Source: UBA11358 sp049517655
Lineage (GTDB): Bacteria > Verrucomicrobiota > Verrucomicrobiia > Limisphaerales > UBA11358
Direction of reading: 5' to 3'
Assembly (NCBI GenBank): GCA_049517655.1
Contig: JBEKRQ010000001.1
Location: forward strand, 744,001 to 808,000
Length of the DNA: 64,000 nt
Shown here one piece after another: positions 34,148 to 43,226 of this stretch. The notes under the pieces were generated by a model, which did no database searches, had not been told where the DNA came from, and saw nothing but the letters and a program-made list of their open reading frames with translations. How positions within the stretch are numbered: the stretch's first letter is position 1; every line of letters starts with the position of its first letter. A program made the position numbers and the translations under genes.

Positions 34148-35959
34148 TTACGCCGCCCGCCAATCCAAAACTTTCAATTGCACCGTGCGGCGGCCGTTGA
34201 ACTCGTTGATTTGCGGCGCGAACGCCAGGTCAAATTTTCCGATGGGCAATGACGCTTCACCACCATTCCACCAAACAGCTTCCAACACCGTGCCGCCCGC
34301 AGCGCCGTAGCCGCCTTGCGGCGAAGGCGTGTCCGTCACCCACATCTTGACGTGCCGCCTGTCCGCGCCGATGCGCTGGAGCGGTCGCGCGTGGGTGAGA
34401 TTGCGCGCGCAGAATCGCACGCCGGGATTTCCCTGCCCCGTTGGTTTCAAACGCGCCAGCTCGTTCAGCGTTTCAAAATTCATTTCGTCCAGGCCGACTT
34501 CCGCATCGAGGCGCAATGACGGTTGCAAATCCTCCGGTTTCAATTCGCGGCGCGCCAATTCGTTCAATCGCTCCCGCAGCGCGTCAATTTTGTCCGATTG
34601 AATGCTCAAGCCCGCGGCCATTGCGTGCCCACCGTGGCGCACCAGCAAATCGTCGCATTCGCGCAATGCGGCGGCCAGATCGAAACCCGCGATGCTGCGT
34701 CCCGATCCACGCCATTCATCGCCCTCACCACCAATGATGATGGTGGGCCGGTAAAACTCCTGCAACACACGCGACGCGACGATGCCGACAACGCCGATGT
34801 GCCAGAGTAATTGTCCTTCGACGATGACGAAGTCTTTCCCCGGGTCAAACTTCGCACGTAATGTGCCGACAACTTCCTCGACGATGTCACGCTCGATTTT
34901 TTGGCGTTCGCGATTCCGCGCATCGAGACTTTGTGCCAGCGGCATGGCTTCGGCCTGACTGCGGACGAGCAGCAGATGCAGCGATTCCTCGGCTGATTCG
35001 AGCCGACCGGCGGCGTTGAGGCGCGGCGCAAGTTGAAAACCGACTTCGTGTGTGCCCAACATGGCGGGCGATTGCGCGGCCTTTTTCAACGCGATGAGAC
35101 CGGGCCGTTTCGTCGTGTTCAGCCGCTGCAAACCGGCGGAAACAAGAATGCGGTTTTCGCCGATGAGTAGCACGAGGTCGGCGATGGTGCCCAGTGCGAC
35201 CAAATCGAGCAGCGGGCGCAAATCGAATTCCGCAGCGCCGGGCAGATTCATCTCGCGTCCGCGTTTGACCAGGGCGTGCGCGAGTTTGAAAGCGAGACCA
35301 ACGGAGCAGAGTTCGGTAAAAACGGTTGAGGGTTGAGAGTTGCCCGCCTTCACTTCGTTTCGGCGCGGTCGCGCCGGAGCTTCCAGCGGAGGCGGAAGAG
35401 TTGAGAGTTGTGGATTGACCAGCGCGACTGCCTCCGGCGCGGGCGAAGAAATCTGATGATGATCGAGAACAACCACATCCACACCGCGTTCACGCAGCCA
35501 TGAAATGGTTTCTACGGCGGTCGAGCCGCAATCCACGGCCAGCAAGAGGGTTACAGGAAATTTTTTGAGGCAATTTTCGACGCCGTCCTGGCTCAGGCCG
35601 TAGCCTTCGTCCATGCGATTCGGCAGATAAAAATCCACCTTCCAGCCCAGCGTGCGCAAAACTTCAACAAGCAGCGCGGTGGAAGTGACACCGTCCGTGT
35701 CGTAATCGCCAAAAATCACGAGCGGTTCGTTTTGCTCCCGAGCATGGAGCAATCGCCCGACAGCGGCGTCCATGTTCGGCAGTAAAAACGGGTCGGCGAG
35801 ATTTTTAAGGCGCGGCTGCAAAAAATCACGGATGGCAATCGGCTCACTGAAGCCGCGATTCAGCAGGCATTGGGCAAGCAGCGGCGGGATTTTGAGTTGC
35901 GCGGCCAGTTGACCGGCGAGCAGAGGTTGCGGTGGCGCGAGCGACCAGTGAAATTTCAT
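34148..35959 (-). CDS. recJ: Single-stranded-DNA exonuclease RecJ, with in-frame insertion
   Basis: A 5'-3' ssDNA exonuclease in recombination and mismatch repair. DHH-family motifs: VIFGDYDTDGVTSTALL (motif I), LLLAVDCGSTA (II), VVVLDHHQ (III), and the DHHA1 region with GGHAMAAGLSI. 603 residues (start M at 35959 or the adjacent ATG at 35962). Before LCSVGLAFKLAHAL the chain carries about 30 extra residues (from QLSTLPPPLEAPARPRR through NSQPSTVF) encoded by repeat tracts around a hairpin at 35323-35420. Upstream codons of the longer frame derive from a GTGTTTATTCGTGG repeat. Confidence 0.96.
   Translation of the reverse strand: MKFHWSLAPPQPLLAGQLAAQLKIPPLLAQCLLNRGFSEPIAIRDFLQPRLKNLADPFLLPNMDAAVGRLLHAREQNEPLVIFGDYDTDGVTSTALLVEVLRTLGWKVDFYLPNRMDEGYGLSQDGVENCLKKFPVTLLLAVDCGSTAVETISWLRERGVDVVVLDHHQISSPAPEAVALVNPQLSTLPPPLEAPARPRRNEVKAGNSQPSTVFTELCSVGLAFKLAHALVKRGREMNLPGAAEFDLRPLLDLVALGTIADLVLLIGENRILVSAGLQRLNTTKRPGLIALKKAAQSPAMLGTHEVGFQLAPRLNAAGRLESAEESLHLLLVRSQAEAMPLAQSLDARNRERQKIERDIVEEVVGTLRAKFDPGKDFVIVEGQLLWHIGVVGIVASRVLQEFYRPTIIIGGEGDEWRGSGRSIAGFDLAAALRECDDLLVRHGGHAMAAGLSIQSDKIDALRERLNELARRELKPEDLQPSLRLDAEVGLDEMNFETLNELARLKPTGQGNPGVRFCARNLTHARPLQRIGADRRHVKMWVTDTPSPQGGYGAAGGTVLEAVWWNGGEASLPIGKFDLAFAPQINEFNGRRTVQLKVLDWRAA
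35323..35420. repeat. Composite repeat insertion inside recJ
   Basis: A GGTTGAGGGTTGAGAGTTG tract (35324-35341) and a GAGTTGAGAGTTG tract (35398-35410) flank a GC-rich hairpin GGCGCG, GT, CGCGCC at about 35361-35375. The whole insertion is in frame and adds roughly 30 residues to RecJ. Confidence 0.8.
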
Positions 35960-35965
35960 CATTAA

Positions 35966-36060
35966 ATCGAACCACGAATAAACACCAATGGACACGAACT
36001 TTTTTTGGCACGGATGCCGCGGATTTTTGATTCGTGTTTATTCGTGTTCATTGGTGGTTG
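35966..36060. repeat. Inverted repeat spanning the recJ-terC junction
   Basis: CCACGAATAAACACCAATGG (35971) and TTCGTGTTCATTGGTGG (36044-36060) are inverted copies, with a further CGTGTTTATTCGTG unit. The terC stop codon (36038) lies inside the right arm, so its last codons (MATTNEHE) are repeat-derived. Confidence 0.78.
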
Positions 36061-37015
36061 CCATTTTTTCATGCTGCGCGGCGGAAACGGAAAGCACGAT
36101 GGAAATTAAAAGAATCGCAGCCACGATGAGCAATGAAACGCCTGTTGGAATCTCAATTTGAAACCAGCGGGACGGCGGGCCGTGCGGCTCGACCAGCATT
36201 TTTGCGCCGACAAAAGCGAGCACAATGGAGAGTCCAATTTTCAAATAGCGGAAGTTGCCGAGCGCACCGGCAAGCAGGGAATACAGCGAGCGAAGGCCGA
36301 GAATCGCAAAGATGTTCGAGGTGAAAACAATGAAAGGCTGACGCGTCACGGAAAACACCGCCGGAATGGAATCCGTGGCGAAAATCAAATCGGTTGTTTC
36401 GACCAACAACAGCACCAAAGCCAGCGGCGTGAGCGCAAGACGACCATCAAACCGCGTGAAAAACCTCTGGCCGTCGAAATTTTGAGAGACAGGAAAGAGT
36501 TTTTGCGCCAGGCGCAGCGCGAGATTTTTTTCCGGATGCACCGCCTCCTGTTTCGAGAAAAACATCCTTGCACCGGCAAAGATGAGAAACGCCCCGAACA
36601 CGTAAAGCACCCAGTCGAATTGGTGAATGAGCGCCGCGCCGACTGCGATCATCGCGCCGCGCATCACCAGCGCGCCGAGGATACCCCAAAAGAGCAGCCG
36701 ATGTTGAAATTCCAGCGGCACGCGAAACCACGCGAAGATGAGCGCGATGAATAGAATGTTGTCCAGCGAAAGTGAAAGTTCGATGACGTAGCCGGCGGCA
36801 AATTCAGTCGCTTCCTCGCGACCGCGCCAATGCGCCATTGCCCCGGCAAAAAGCATGGCCAGCACGAACCACAACGCGCTCCAGGCAAGCGCTTCGCCAA
36901 ATTTGATGACGCGCGCGCGGCGATGAAATGCGCCCAGGTCGAGCGCAAGAAAAAACAGGACACAAAGAATGAAGCCAGCCCAATGCCACGGGGTGATTTC
37001 AATGAAACCGGGCAT
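36038..37015 (-). CDS. TerC/Alx family integral membrane protein
   Basis: A 325-residue membrane protein with about eight or nine hydrophobic helices. TerC motifs: ELSLSLDNILFIALIF (acidic residues in helix 3), LLFWGILGALVMRGAMI, LLLVETTDLIFATDSIPAVFSVT and FTSNIFAILGLRSLY. The family exports metal ions such as manganese and is linked to metalation of exported proteins in some bacteria (family knowledge). Located between secDF and recJ on the same strand, consistent with a role at the translocon. The extreme C-terminus comes from a repeat. Confidence 0.92.
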   Translation of the reverse strand: MPGFIEITPWHWAGFILCVLFFLALDLGAFHRRARVIKFGEALAWSALWFVLAMLFAGAMAHWRGREEATEFAAGYVIELSLSLDNILFIALIFAWFRVPLEFQHRLLFWGILGALVMRGAMIAVGAALIHQFDWVLYVFGAFLIFAGARMFFSKQEAVHPEKNLALRLAQKLFPVSQNFDGQRFFTRFDGRLALTPLALVLLLVETTDLIFATDSIPAVFSVTRQPFIVFTSNIFAILGLRSLYSLLAGALGNFRYLKIGLSIVLAFVGAKMLVEPHGPPSRWFQIEIPTGVSLLIVAAILLISIVLSVSAAQHEKMATTNEHE

Positions 37016-37027
37016 GGTTTTGAGTCA

Positions 37028-39535
37028 TCAGATCTTCGCCGGCGCCACGTTTTGCATCGTCACTTGCGACGCGCCAATATTCGGGCGTTCGCCTTTGTGC
37101 CACCACCACACGAACGCGCTGGCGATGTAGATGCTCGAATATGTGCCGGTGATGATGCCGATGAGGAATGTAAACGCGAAGTCGTTGATGACGCCGCCGC
37201 CGAAAAGATAGAGCGACATCGTGGCCAAAAACACCGTGCCGCTGGTGATCAGCGTTCGGCTCAAGGTCTGATTCACCGCTTGATTGATGATTTCCTTGAA
37301 CGAGCCGCGCACGCCGAGTTTCAGGTCTTCGCGGATGCGGTCAAAAATCACGATGGTGTCATTGGTGGAGAAGCCGATGATGGTCAGAACCGCCGCAACG
37401 ACTGTAGCGTTGAATTCGCGGCCCGAAACGCCGTTGGCAATGCAGTAACAGCCAATGGTCATAAACACGTCGTGAATGACCGCGACGACCGCGCCGACAG
37501 CGAACGAAAATTCGTAACGGAACGCGACATAAACCAAAATGCCGAAGAGCGACAGCAAACAGGCAACAATGGCCGATTGCAGAATCTCCCTGCCAACAAC
37601 CGCGCCGACGCGCTGCTGGCTGCCGACTTTGAAGTTCGCCTGCGGAAATTTGTCGGCGAGCGCCTGTTGGACTTTTTCGGCGGAGCCGGGTAAGGTTGTC
37701 ACGCGGAGCGTTTCAGTGCCGCCGGCCACGTCCTTTTGATATTGGATTTGCGAATCCTTTTCACCGGTTTGCACGAGCACGGCGCGGATCTGTTCCACGT
37801 CAACTCGTTGCTGGAAACTGAATGTCGTGCTGTCACCGCCCATAAAGTCCACTCCGAACACCTTTGAACCGCGATGATAGCCGTAGATCAAGCCGACGAG
37901 AATAATCACCCATGACAAAACGAATGCGGGCCTAGCCAGTTTCATGAAATCGAGCTTGGTGGCGCGAATGAGATGGAACATCCGGAGCGATTTGATCCAA
38001 TCGTGGTCGAGCAGCCAGTTGAAAATCAGCCGCGTCACCACGAGCGCGGTGAACAAACTTGCCGCCACACCAATGGTCAGTGTCACGCCGAAACCTTTGA
38101 CTTCACCGGTGCCCATGAAAATCAGGATGACCGAGGCAATGAGCGTGGTGACGTGTGAATCGAAAATCGTGCCGAACGCCCGGGCGTAACCGGCGGCGAT
38201 TGCGCCCCGCAGGGATTTGCCCTTGGCCAATTCCTCGCGGATGCGTTCGTAAATCAGCACGTTCGCGTCCACCGCCATGCCGACGGTGAGCACCACGCCC
38301 GCGATGCCCGGCAAGGTGAGCGTCGTGCCGATGGAACACATGACGCCGAGCAAAATGATGATGTTCGTGACCAGCGCGATGTTTGCCACAACGCCCGCGA
38401 GCAAGTAATAGCACAGCATGAACGCGGAAACCAAAACAACGCCGGCGATGGACGCGCGAACACCGCTGCGAATTGAGTCTCTGCCGAGAGTTGGGTCAAC
38501 GTCGCTGGAATAGACAGGAATCAACGGGGCGCGCAGCGGATTTTGGAGGACGTTCGCCAATTCCAGCGCTGCTTGGATGGTATAGCGTCCCGTGATCTGA
38601 CCGTTGCCGGTTTCAATCGGACTCTGGATATTTGGCGCTGAATACAACTGGCCGTCCAAAACGATGGCCAGCCGGTGGTTAACGTTGTTGCGGGTGACGT
38701 CGGCAAACCTTTTTGCGCCGTTGTCATTGAGCGTGAAATCAATTTGCGGTTCCCCCAAATTGCCGCGCACCACCATCGCACTTTTTATGATGTCGCCGGC
38801 CAGGCCATTCTCCGGCTTTTTCTTTACGATGACCTGCTCAATTCTCGGCGGACCATTTGGTTGCAGTTCCACGTGCTTGAGCAGTTCATAACCCGGCGGA
38901 ATCGGTTCATTGTTATTGATGATTTCATCGCTGTCATCCTTCACCATCCGGAATTCAAGATACGCGGCTTTTTGGATTTGTTCCTTGGCGCTTTCCTTGT
39001 CGGCCTCGGACAGGCCGGGCAACTGAATCAAAATGCGATTACCGCCCGCCGGTTGAATGACCGGCTCGGCCACGCCAAAACGGTCAATGCGTTTGCGCAA
39101 CACCTCAACCGCCTGCGAAAGCGCCCCGCCCGCATCCGACGGATTGGACAGCTTGTTCGTTTCCATCTCGACGAGAAAGGACGTGCCGCCCTGCAAATCG
39201 AGACCAAGTTTGATGCGTCCGGATGCATCGCGCTGAAGCTGGTTCAAAATGAACGTCGTTGGATACAACTCGTTCTCCGCGTTGACGAACGGAAAGTAGG
39301 GCCGAATGTCATTCGTGCCGATGGCTCCCTGTAAATTGGCGAACTCACGGTCGGGGCGCGCCTTTTGCAACGGTTCAAGCCGTTGCAAAATGTCCTTGAA
39401 CGCGGCGTCCCGCTTGACCGCGCGCGATGAAAATTGCTGCACCAGATCGCGCGACGTCGGCGGGTAAGTCTGATAAAGCGACCAGCAAATGATGAAGACA
39501 ACAAAGACGAATTTCCAGAAATCGTTTTTTTTCAT
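37028..39535 (-). CDS. secDF: Protein translocase SecDF (fused)
   Basis: An 835-residue fusion of SecD and SecF, which use the proton gradient to aid late steps of Sec export. SecD part: N-terminal helix (FVFVVFIICWSLY), GLDLQGGTSFLVEME, P1 periplasmic domain, and GMAVDANVLIYERIREELAKG. SecF part from about residue 540: VDFMGGDSTTFSF and TIIGFSTNDTIVIFDRIRE. Twelve membrane helices are expected. The fusion is typical of some phyla. yajC precedes it by seven bases on the same strand. Confidence 0.96.
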   Translation of the reverse strand: MKKNDFWKFVFVVFIICWSLYQTYPPTSRDLVQQFSSRAVKRDAAFKDILQRLEPLQKARPDREFANLQGAIGTNDIRPYFPFVNAENELYPTTFILNQLQRDASGRIKLGLDLQGGTSFLVEMETNKLSNPSDAGGALSQAVEVLRKRIDRFGVAEPVIQPAGGNRILIQLPGLSEADKESAKEQIQKAAYLEFRMVKDDSDEIINNNEPIPPGYELLKHVELQPNGPPRIEQVIVKKKPENGLAGDIIKSAMVVRGNLGEPQIDFTLNDNGAKRFADVTRNNVNHRLAIVLDGQLYSAPNIQSPIETGNGQITGRYTIQAALELANVLQNPLRAPLIPVYSSDVDPTLGRDSIRSGVRASIAGVVLVSAFMLCYYLLAGVVANIALVTNIIILLGVMCSIGTTLTLPGIAGVVLTVGMAVDANVLIYERIREELAKGKSLRGAIAAGYARAFGTIFDSHVTTLIASVILIFMGTGEVKGFGVTLTIGVAASLFTALVVTRLIFNWLLDHDWIKSLRMFHLIRATKLDFMKLARPAFVLSWVIILVGLIYGYHRGSKVFGVDFMGGDSTTFSFQQRVDVEQIRAVLVQTGEKDSQIQYQKDVAGGTETLRVTTLPGSAEKVQQALADKFPQANFKVGSQQRVGAVVGREILQSAIVACLLSLFGILVYVAFRYEFSFAVGAVVAVIHDVFMTIGCYCIANGVSGREFNATVVAAVLTIIGFSTNDTIVIFDRIREDLKLGVRGSFKEIINQAVNQTLSRTLITSGTVFLATMSLYLFGGGVINDFAFTFLIGIITGTYSSIYIASAFVWWWHKGERPNIGASQVTMQNVAPAKI

Positions 39536-39542
39536 TGTCAGC

Positions 39543-39893
39543 CTACGATTCAGTCGTGCCGCCGGATTCAATAATTTCCACCACTGAAGACTTGGTGATT
39601 TCCATTTTGGCGTCAGCCGACCGGAGTGAAACAGTCTTGTCCTTCACGGTGATGACAATGCCGACGATGCCGCCGGCTGTGACCACCTTGTCGCCCGATT
39701 TGAGGTTTTTGAGCAATGCCGCGTGCCGGGCGCGCTGCTGCTGTTGTGGCCGAAACAGGAGGAAATACATCATTACCCCCATCAAAACCAACAAGATAAG
39801 GGGGCTGCCAAAGAGAGCTTGGAAGCCTGTTGGCTGTTGTGGTTGTCCGGATTGCGGCGATGCCGCCTGTGCCAGAATTTCGTTCAAGTGCAT
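39543..39893 (-). CDS. yajC: Preprotein translocase subunit YajC
   Basis: A 116-residue single-pass inner-membrane subunit of the SecDF-YajC complex. The helix ILLVLMGVMMYFLLFRPQQQ is followed by the conserved soluble core KSGDKVVTAGGIVGIVITVKD. The N-terminal Gln/Pro-rich stretch is normal for the family. It lies directly before secDF, as in most bacteria, so the two are co-transcribed. A possible promoter is in the 81-base spacer after ispG. Confidence 0.95.
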   Translation of the reverse strand: MHLNEILAQAASPQSGQPQQPTGFQALFGSPLILLVLMGVMMYFLLFRPQQQQRARHAALLKNLKSGDKVVTAGGIVGIVITVKDKTVSLRSADAKMEITKSSVVEIIESGGTTES

Positions 39894-39913
39894 AAATTGA
39901 AAAATGGGTGTTC

Positions 39914-39942
39914 ACTTTATGAAAGCAGGCGCATCGGGGCAA
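39914..39942 (-). promoter_or_regulatory. Candidate sigma-70-like promoter for yajC-secDF
   Basis: On the minus strand TTGCCC (39942-39937) is followed after exactly 17 bases by TAAAGT (39919-39914), about 20 bases ahead of the yajC start. The match to consensus is moderate, and verrucomicrobial promoters are poorly characterised. Confidence 0.3.
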
Positions 39943-39974
39943 GCGTTTTGGCTGCCGAAATTGCTATAATTTCA

Positions 39975-41801
39975 CTATTTTAAAGTTTCAACTTTAGCTT
40001 CCGGCTCGACCCACTTGTTATGTTCCTTGATAAGGTCAACGAGTCGTTCCACAGCTTCGGCTTCGGGGATGTTGAACTTGATCGCCTGCTTGCCGACGTA
40101 AAGGTTGATCTTGCCGGGCGCGCCGCCAACGTATCCGAAGTCGGCATCTGCCATTTCACCCGGGCCGTTCACGATGCAGCCCATGATGGCGATTTTAACA
40201 CCCTTGAGATGCTCCGTCCGAGCCTTGATGCGAGCCATCACGGTCTGCAAGTTGAACAGCGTCCGCCCGCACGACGGGCACACCACGTAATCGGTCTTGA
40301 ACGAACGGCAGCCCGCTGCCTGCAAAATATTGTAAGCCAGCCGCAGCGATTGTCCGCTGTCGGACTCCCCGCGAATCAAAATCGCATCGCCAATGCCGTC
40401 CGCCAGCAGCGAACCGATTACAACGGACGCGCGCAGCAAGACGATTTTGGGTTCCAGTGGCACAGACCTCTGGTCTGTGTTCGCCCTTTCATTCACAGGC
40501 TGGAAGCCTGTGCCACATAAACAATCCTTGAGTAGAATCGGATTGTTGCGACCAAGTCTCTTCAATTTCGCCACGAGCAGACGGAATGCAGTAATCGCGG
40601 GTAAATTCACACCATCTTTTACAGTCACGAGTTGCGTGTCACTGTTAATGTTGAAATCCTTTGTTGGGTCGAGTTCCGCAACATTCAAGTCTTCATAGAC
40701 TGCCTCCGGTTTCACGTCGTCCCTCAGGCGAATCTTCGGAGTAACCTTGTCCCACGTGGCGCGAGTGACGACGACGCGGATGAGCTGTTCGCCGCCGCAC
40801 TTGAAATTTTCGCTTGGAGAAATTCCCGGCGTTTTGCGACGCTCGAAGTGGAAGGGGTCGAACGGAAATTCCGAATTCGGAATTCGGAATTCGGAATTCG
40901 ACAGTTTGGGAATTTGCGCCAGCAAATCGCGGCAGACCTCGACTTCGCGCGGCGAATCTTCCGTGAGTGAAACTCGGATCGTGTCGCCCAACCCGTCGCA
41001 CAGCAACGAGCCGATGCCGATGGCGGATTTGATGCGGCCGTCCTCGCCCCCGCCCGCCTCGGTCACACCCAGGTGGATCGGATAATTCCAGTCCGGCCCT
41101 TCCTGTTCCAGCCGCGCGACGAGCAGCCGATAACATTCGATCATCACCTTGGGATTGCTCGCTTTCATCGAGAATTTGAAGTTGTGGAAATCGTGCATGC
41201 GGCAGATGCGGGCGAATTCCAACGCGCTCTCGACCATGCCAAGCGGCGTATCACCGTAACGGTTCATGATGCGGTCGGAAAGCGAGCCGTGGTTCGTGCC
41301 GATGCGCAACGCGCGCTTCAGGCGTTTGCACTCGATGACCAGAGGCGTGAATTTTTCCTCAATGCGCTTTAATTCGGCGGCGTATTGCCCATCGGTGTAT
41401 TCCTTGCCGGCAAATTTCTTGGAATCGGCGTAGTTGCCCGGATTGACACGCACGACTTCGACCCATTTCACCGCTTCCATCGCCGCCTCCGGTTTGAAAT
41501 GGATGTCGGCGACGATAGGCACGTTGCAGCCGCGCTTGCGAAGCCCGGCGACAATGTTTTTGAGATTCGCCGCGTCTTTGACTGTCGGCGCGGTGATGCG
41601 GACGATCTGGCAGCCGACGGCGACGAGGTCGAGCGTTTGTTTCACGCACCCGGCGGTGTCCATCGTGTCGCATGTAATCATGGACTGTATGACGACCGGA
41701 TGGTCGCCACCAATGACGATGCCGCCGCGCGCCGGATCGCCGATGACAATTTCGCGGCTCTTCCGCCGCTGATGAAAAAATGGTGATTCGCAGTAGCGCA
41801 T
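39975..41801 (-). CDS. ispG: 4-hydroxy-3-methylbut-2-enyl diphosphate synthase (large type), with insertions
   Basis: MEP pathway [4Fe-4S] enzyme converting MEcPP to HMBPP. N-terminal TIM barrel (PVVIQSMITCDTMD, VPIVADIHFKP, RIGTNHGSLSDRIM) plus the extra middle domain found in plant, Chlamydia and Bacteroidetes-type IspG, then the C-terminal cluster domain with CPSCGRTLFNLQ and GCIVNGPGE. 608 residues from the ATG at 41801. Two in-frame insertions occur: SNSEFRIPNSEFPF (tandem tract, 40871-40900) and one containing GTGFQPV (palindrome, 40457-40516). rseP lies four bases upstream. Confidence 0.96.
   Translation of the reverse strand: MRYCESPFFHQRRKSREIVIGDPARGGIVIGGDHPVVIQSMITCDTMDTAGCVKQTLDLVAVGCQIVRITAPTVKDAANLKNIVAGLRKRGCNVPIVADIHFKPEAAMEAVKWVEVVRVNPGNYADSKKFAGKEYTDGQYAAELKRIEEKFTPLVIECKRLKRALRIGTNHGSLSDRIMNRYGDTPLGMVESALEFARICRMHDFHNFKFSMKASNPKVMIECYRLLVARLEQEGPDWNYPIHLGVTEAGGGEDGRIKSAIGIGSLLCDGLGDTIRVSLTEDSPREVEVCRDLLAQIPKLSNSEFRIPNSEFPFDPFHFERRKTPGISPSENFKCGGEQLIRVVVTRATWDKVTPKIRLRDDVKPEAVYEDLNVAELDPTKDFNINSDTQLVTVKDGVNLPAITAFRLLVAKLKRLGRNNPILLKDCLCGTGFQPVNERANTDQRSVPLEPKIVLLRASVVIGSLLADGIGDAILIRGESDSGQSLRLAYNILQAAGCRSFKTDYVVCPSCGRTLFNLQTVMARIKARTEHLKGVKIAIMGCIVNGPGEMADADFGYVGGAPGKINLYVGKQAIKFNIPEAEAVERLVDLIKEHNKWVEPEAKVETLK
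40457..40516. repeat. 60-bp palindromic element inside ispG
   Basis: Bounded by GTGGCACAG and CTGTGCCAC. Inner hairpins are CAGACC/GGTCTG and CACAGGC/GCCTGTG. It is exactly 20 codons long, encodes a peptide starting GTGFQPV on the gene strand, and is related to the intergenic element at 18293-18347. Confidence 0.9.
40871..40900. repeat. Tandem GAATTCG tract inside ispG
   Basis: Four units of (G)GAATTC(G) in a row. On the gene strand it encodes the SEFRIPNSEF-type insertion in IspG, in frame and without stops. Confidence 0.8.
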
Positions 41802-41805
41802 GAAA

Positions 41806-43191
41806 TTATCTGGCCGGCACCGGTACAGTTTCTGCGGGTGGCTGGGTTGTTTGTTCGATTTGCACGTTGTTATTGAACATCGCTCGGAACAGTGGAATCC
41901 GTTTGATGTCAAAGAACGAGACATAGAGCATGAACGAAATCACGAGCACCGCGAAGCAGGTCGTGGTGTATTCGACGAACCTGATGTCCAAAGGCCGGCG
42001 GCGGATTTTTTCGATGATTGCCATCAAAATGTGGCCGCCGTCGAGCACGGGAACCGGCAGCAAATTGATAATTGCAAGGTTGATGTTGAGCAACACAAGA
42101 AAACTCAAGGCGAGGCGATAGTCCGCGTTCACATACACGGCAAGAATCGAAAGGATGCCCAATGGGCCGCTCAAATCGCTCGCTTTCACGCCTGTCTGCC
42201 GCGTATGAATGAGGGCCGAGATAACTCCGAAGGTTTGTTTTGTGACTTCCTGAATCTGGACCCACGGCAAAGGACCGGGCTTTTTCACCTCGTAGACACC
42301 TTCACTGAAAACGACGCCGATGCGGGCACGCTCGTTGACCGGGTCGTATTGCGGCGTTACGGTCGTGCTCCTTTTTTCATTCTGACGGTTGAACACGATT
42401 ATACACGGTTTGCCTTCGGATTTGGAAATGACCTCGATCATCCGGTCTCTGCTGGGGACCGGGATTCCATTTACCGACAGGATTTTATCGCCACTCATCA
42501 AACCAGCCGCCGCTGCGGGCATGCCACTTTCGACGGCACCGACGACTGGATGCTCACGTGGATCGAGATCCAGCCACTTGCCACCCGCGGGGTTCGCCTT
42601 GGCCGTCAGATAGTAGGTTTTCTGTTCACCACTCCGTTTGATGACTACGGGAAAGACATTGGTCTTGGCCGTCATCGTCTCGAATACAACATCCTGCCAG
42701 GATTCCACCGCATGCCCGTTGACTATCACGATACGGTCGCCTTCCGTGATCCCAAGTTTTCCTTCCGGCGAATTCGGATTGACTTCGCCAATCACCGACG
42801 GGTTTACCAATATGGGCAATCCGACAAAATAAATCACCGTGGCAATGGCGAAGGCGAACACGACGTTCATGAACGGTCCGGCAAAAGCAACAAGTATTTT
42901 GCGCAACGGAGGCGCAGGCGGGACCTTTTCGGTGGACTGACCTTCCAGCGCTTCGGAGGTAATCATTTGCGGCAGCTTCACAAAACCGCCGGCGGGAATC
43001 CAACGCAGCGAATATTCGACGCCGTTGCGCTTCCGACTGCAAATTTTTGGGCCAAACCCGACGGCAAATTCGTCCACTTTCATTCCCAGCCGGCGCGCGA
43101 CCCAAAAATGGCCAAACTCATGGACAAAAATGGCCGCGCCAAACAACGCCAACACGGCGGCAATCACGTAAATGATGTTTAAAATGGTCAT
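41806..43191 (-). CDS. rseP: RseP-type site-2 protease
   Basis: A 461-residue inner-membrane zinc protease that cleaves anti-sigma factors and leftover signal peptides. Catalytic HEFGH in IFVHEFGHFWVARRLG, GGFVKLPQM loop, two PDZ-like regions (about residues 125-290), and the third ligand region INLLPVPVLDGGH near residue 395. The ATG at 43191 opens straight into the first helix (TILNIIYVIAAVLAL). It lies between dxr and ispG on the same strand, the common dxr-rseP order. Confidence 0.95.
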   Translation of the reverse strand: MTILNIIYVIAAVLALFGAAIFVHEFGHFWVARRLGMKVDEFAVGFGPKICSRKRNGVEYSLRWIPAGGFVKLPQMITSEALEGQSTEKVPPAPPLRKILVAFAGPFMNVVFAFAIATVIYFVGLPILVNPSVIGEVNPNSPEGKLGITEGDRIVIVNGHAVESWQDVVFETMTAKTNVFPVVIKRSGEQKTYYLTAKANPAGGKWLDLDPREHPVVGAVESGMPAAAAGLMSGDKILSVNGIPVPSRDRMIEVISKSEGKPCIIVFNRQNEKRSTTVTPQYDPVNERARIGVVFSEGVYEVKKPGPLPWVQIQEVTKQTFGVISALIHTRQTGVKASDLSGPLGILSILAVYVNADYRLALSFLVLLNINLAIINLLPVPVLDGGHILMAIIEKIRRRPLDIRFVEYTTTCFAVLVISFMLYVSFFDIKRIPLFRAMFNNNVQIEQTTQPPAETVPVPAR

Positions 43192-43226
43192 GCAAAAACC
43201 AGCTTTTAAGAATGTAATAGTAAAAA

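Noticed and set aside
41800..43182. 460-residue plus-strand open frame
   Set aside because: It is antisense to rseP and has no recognisable features.
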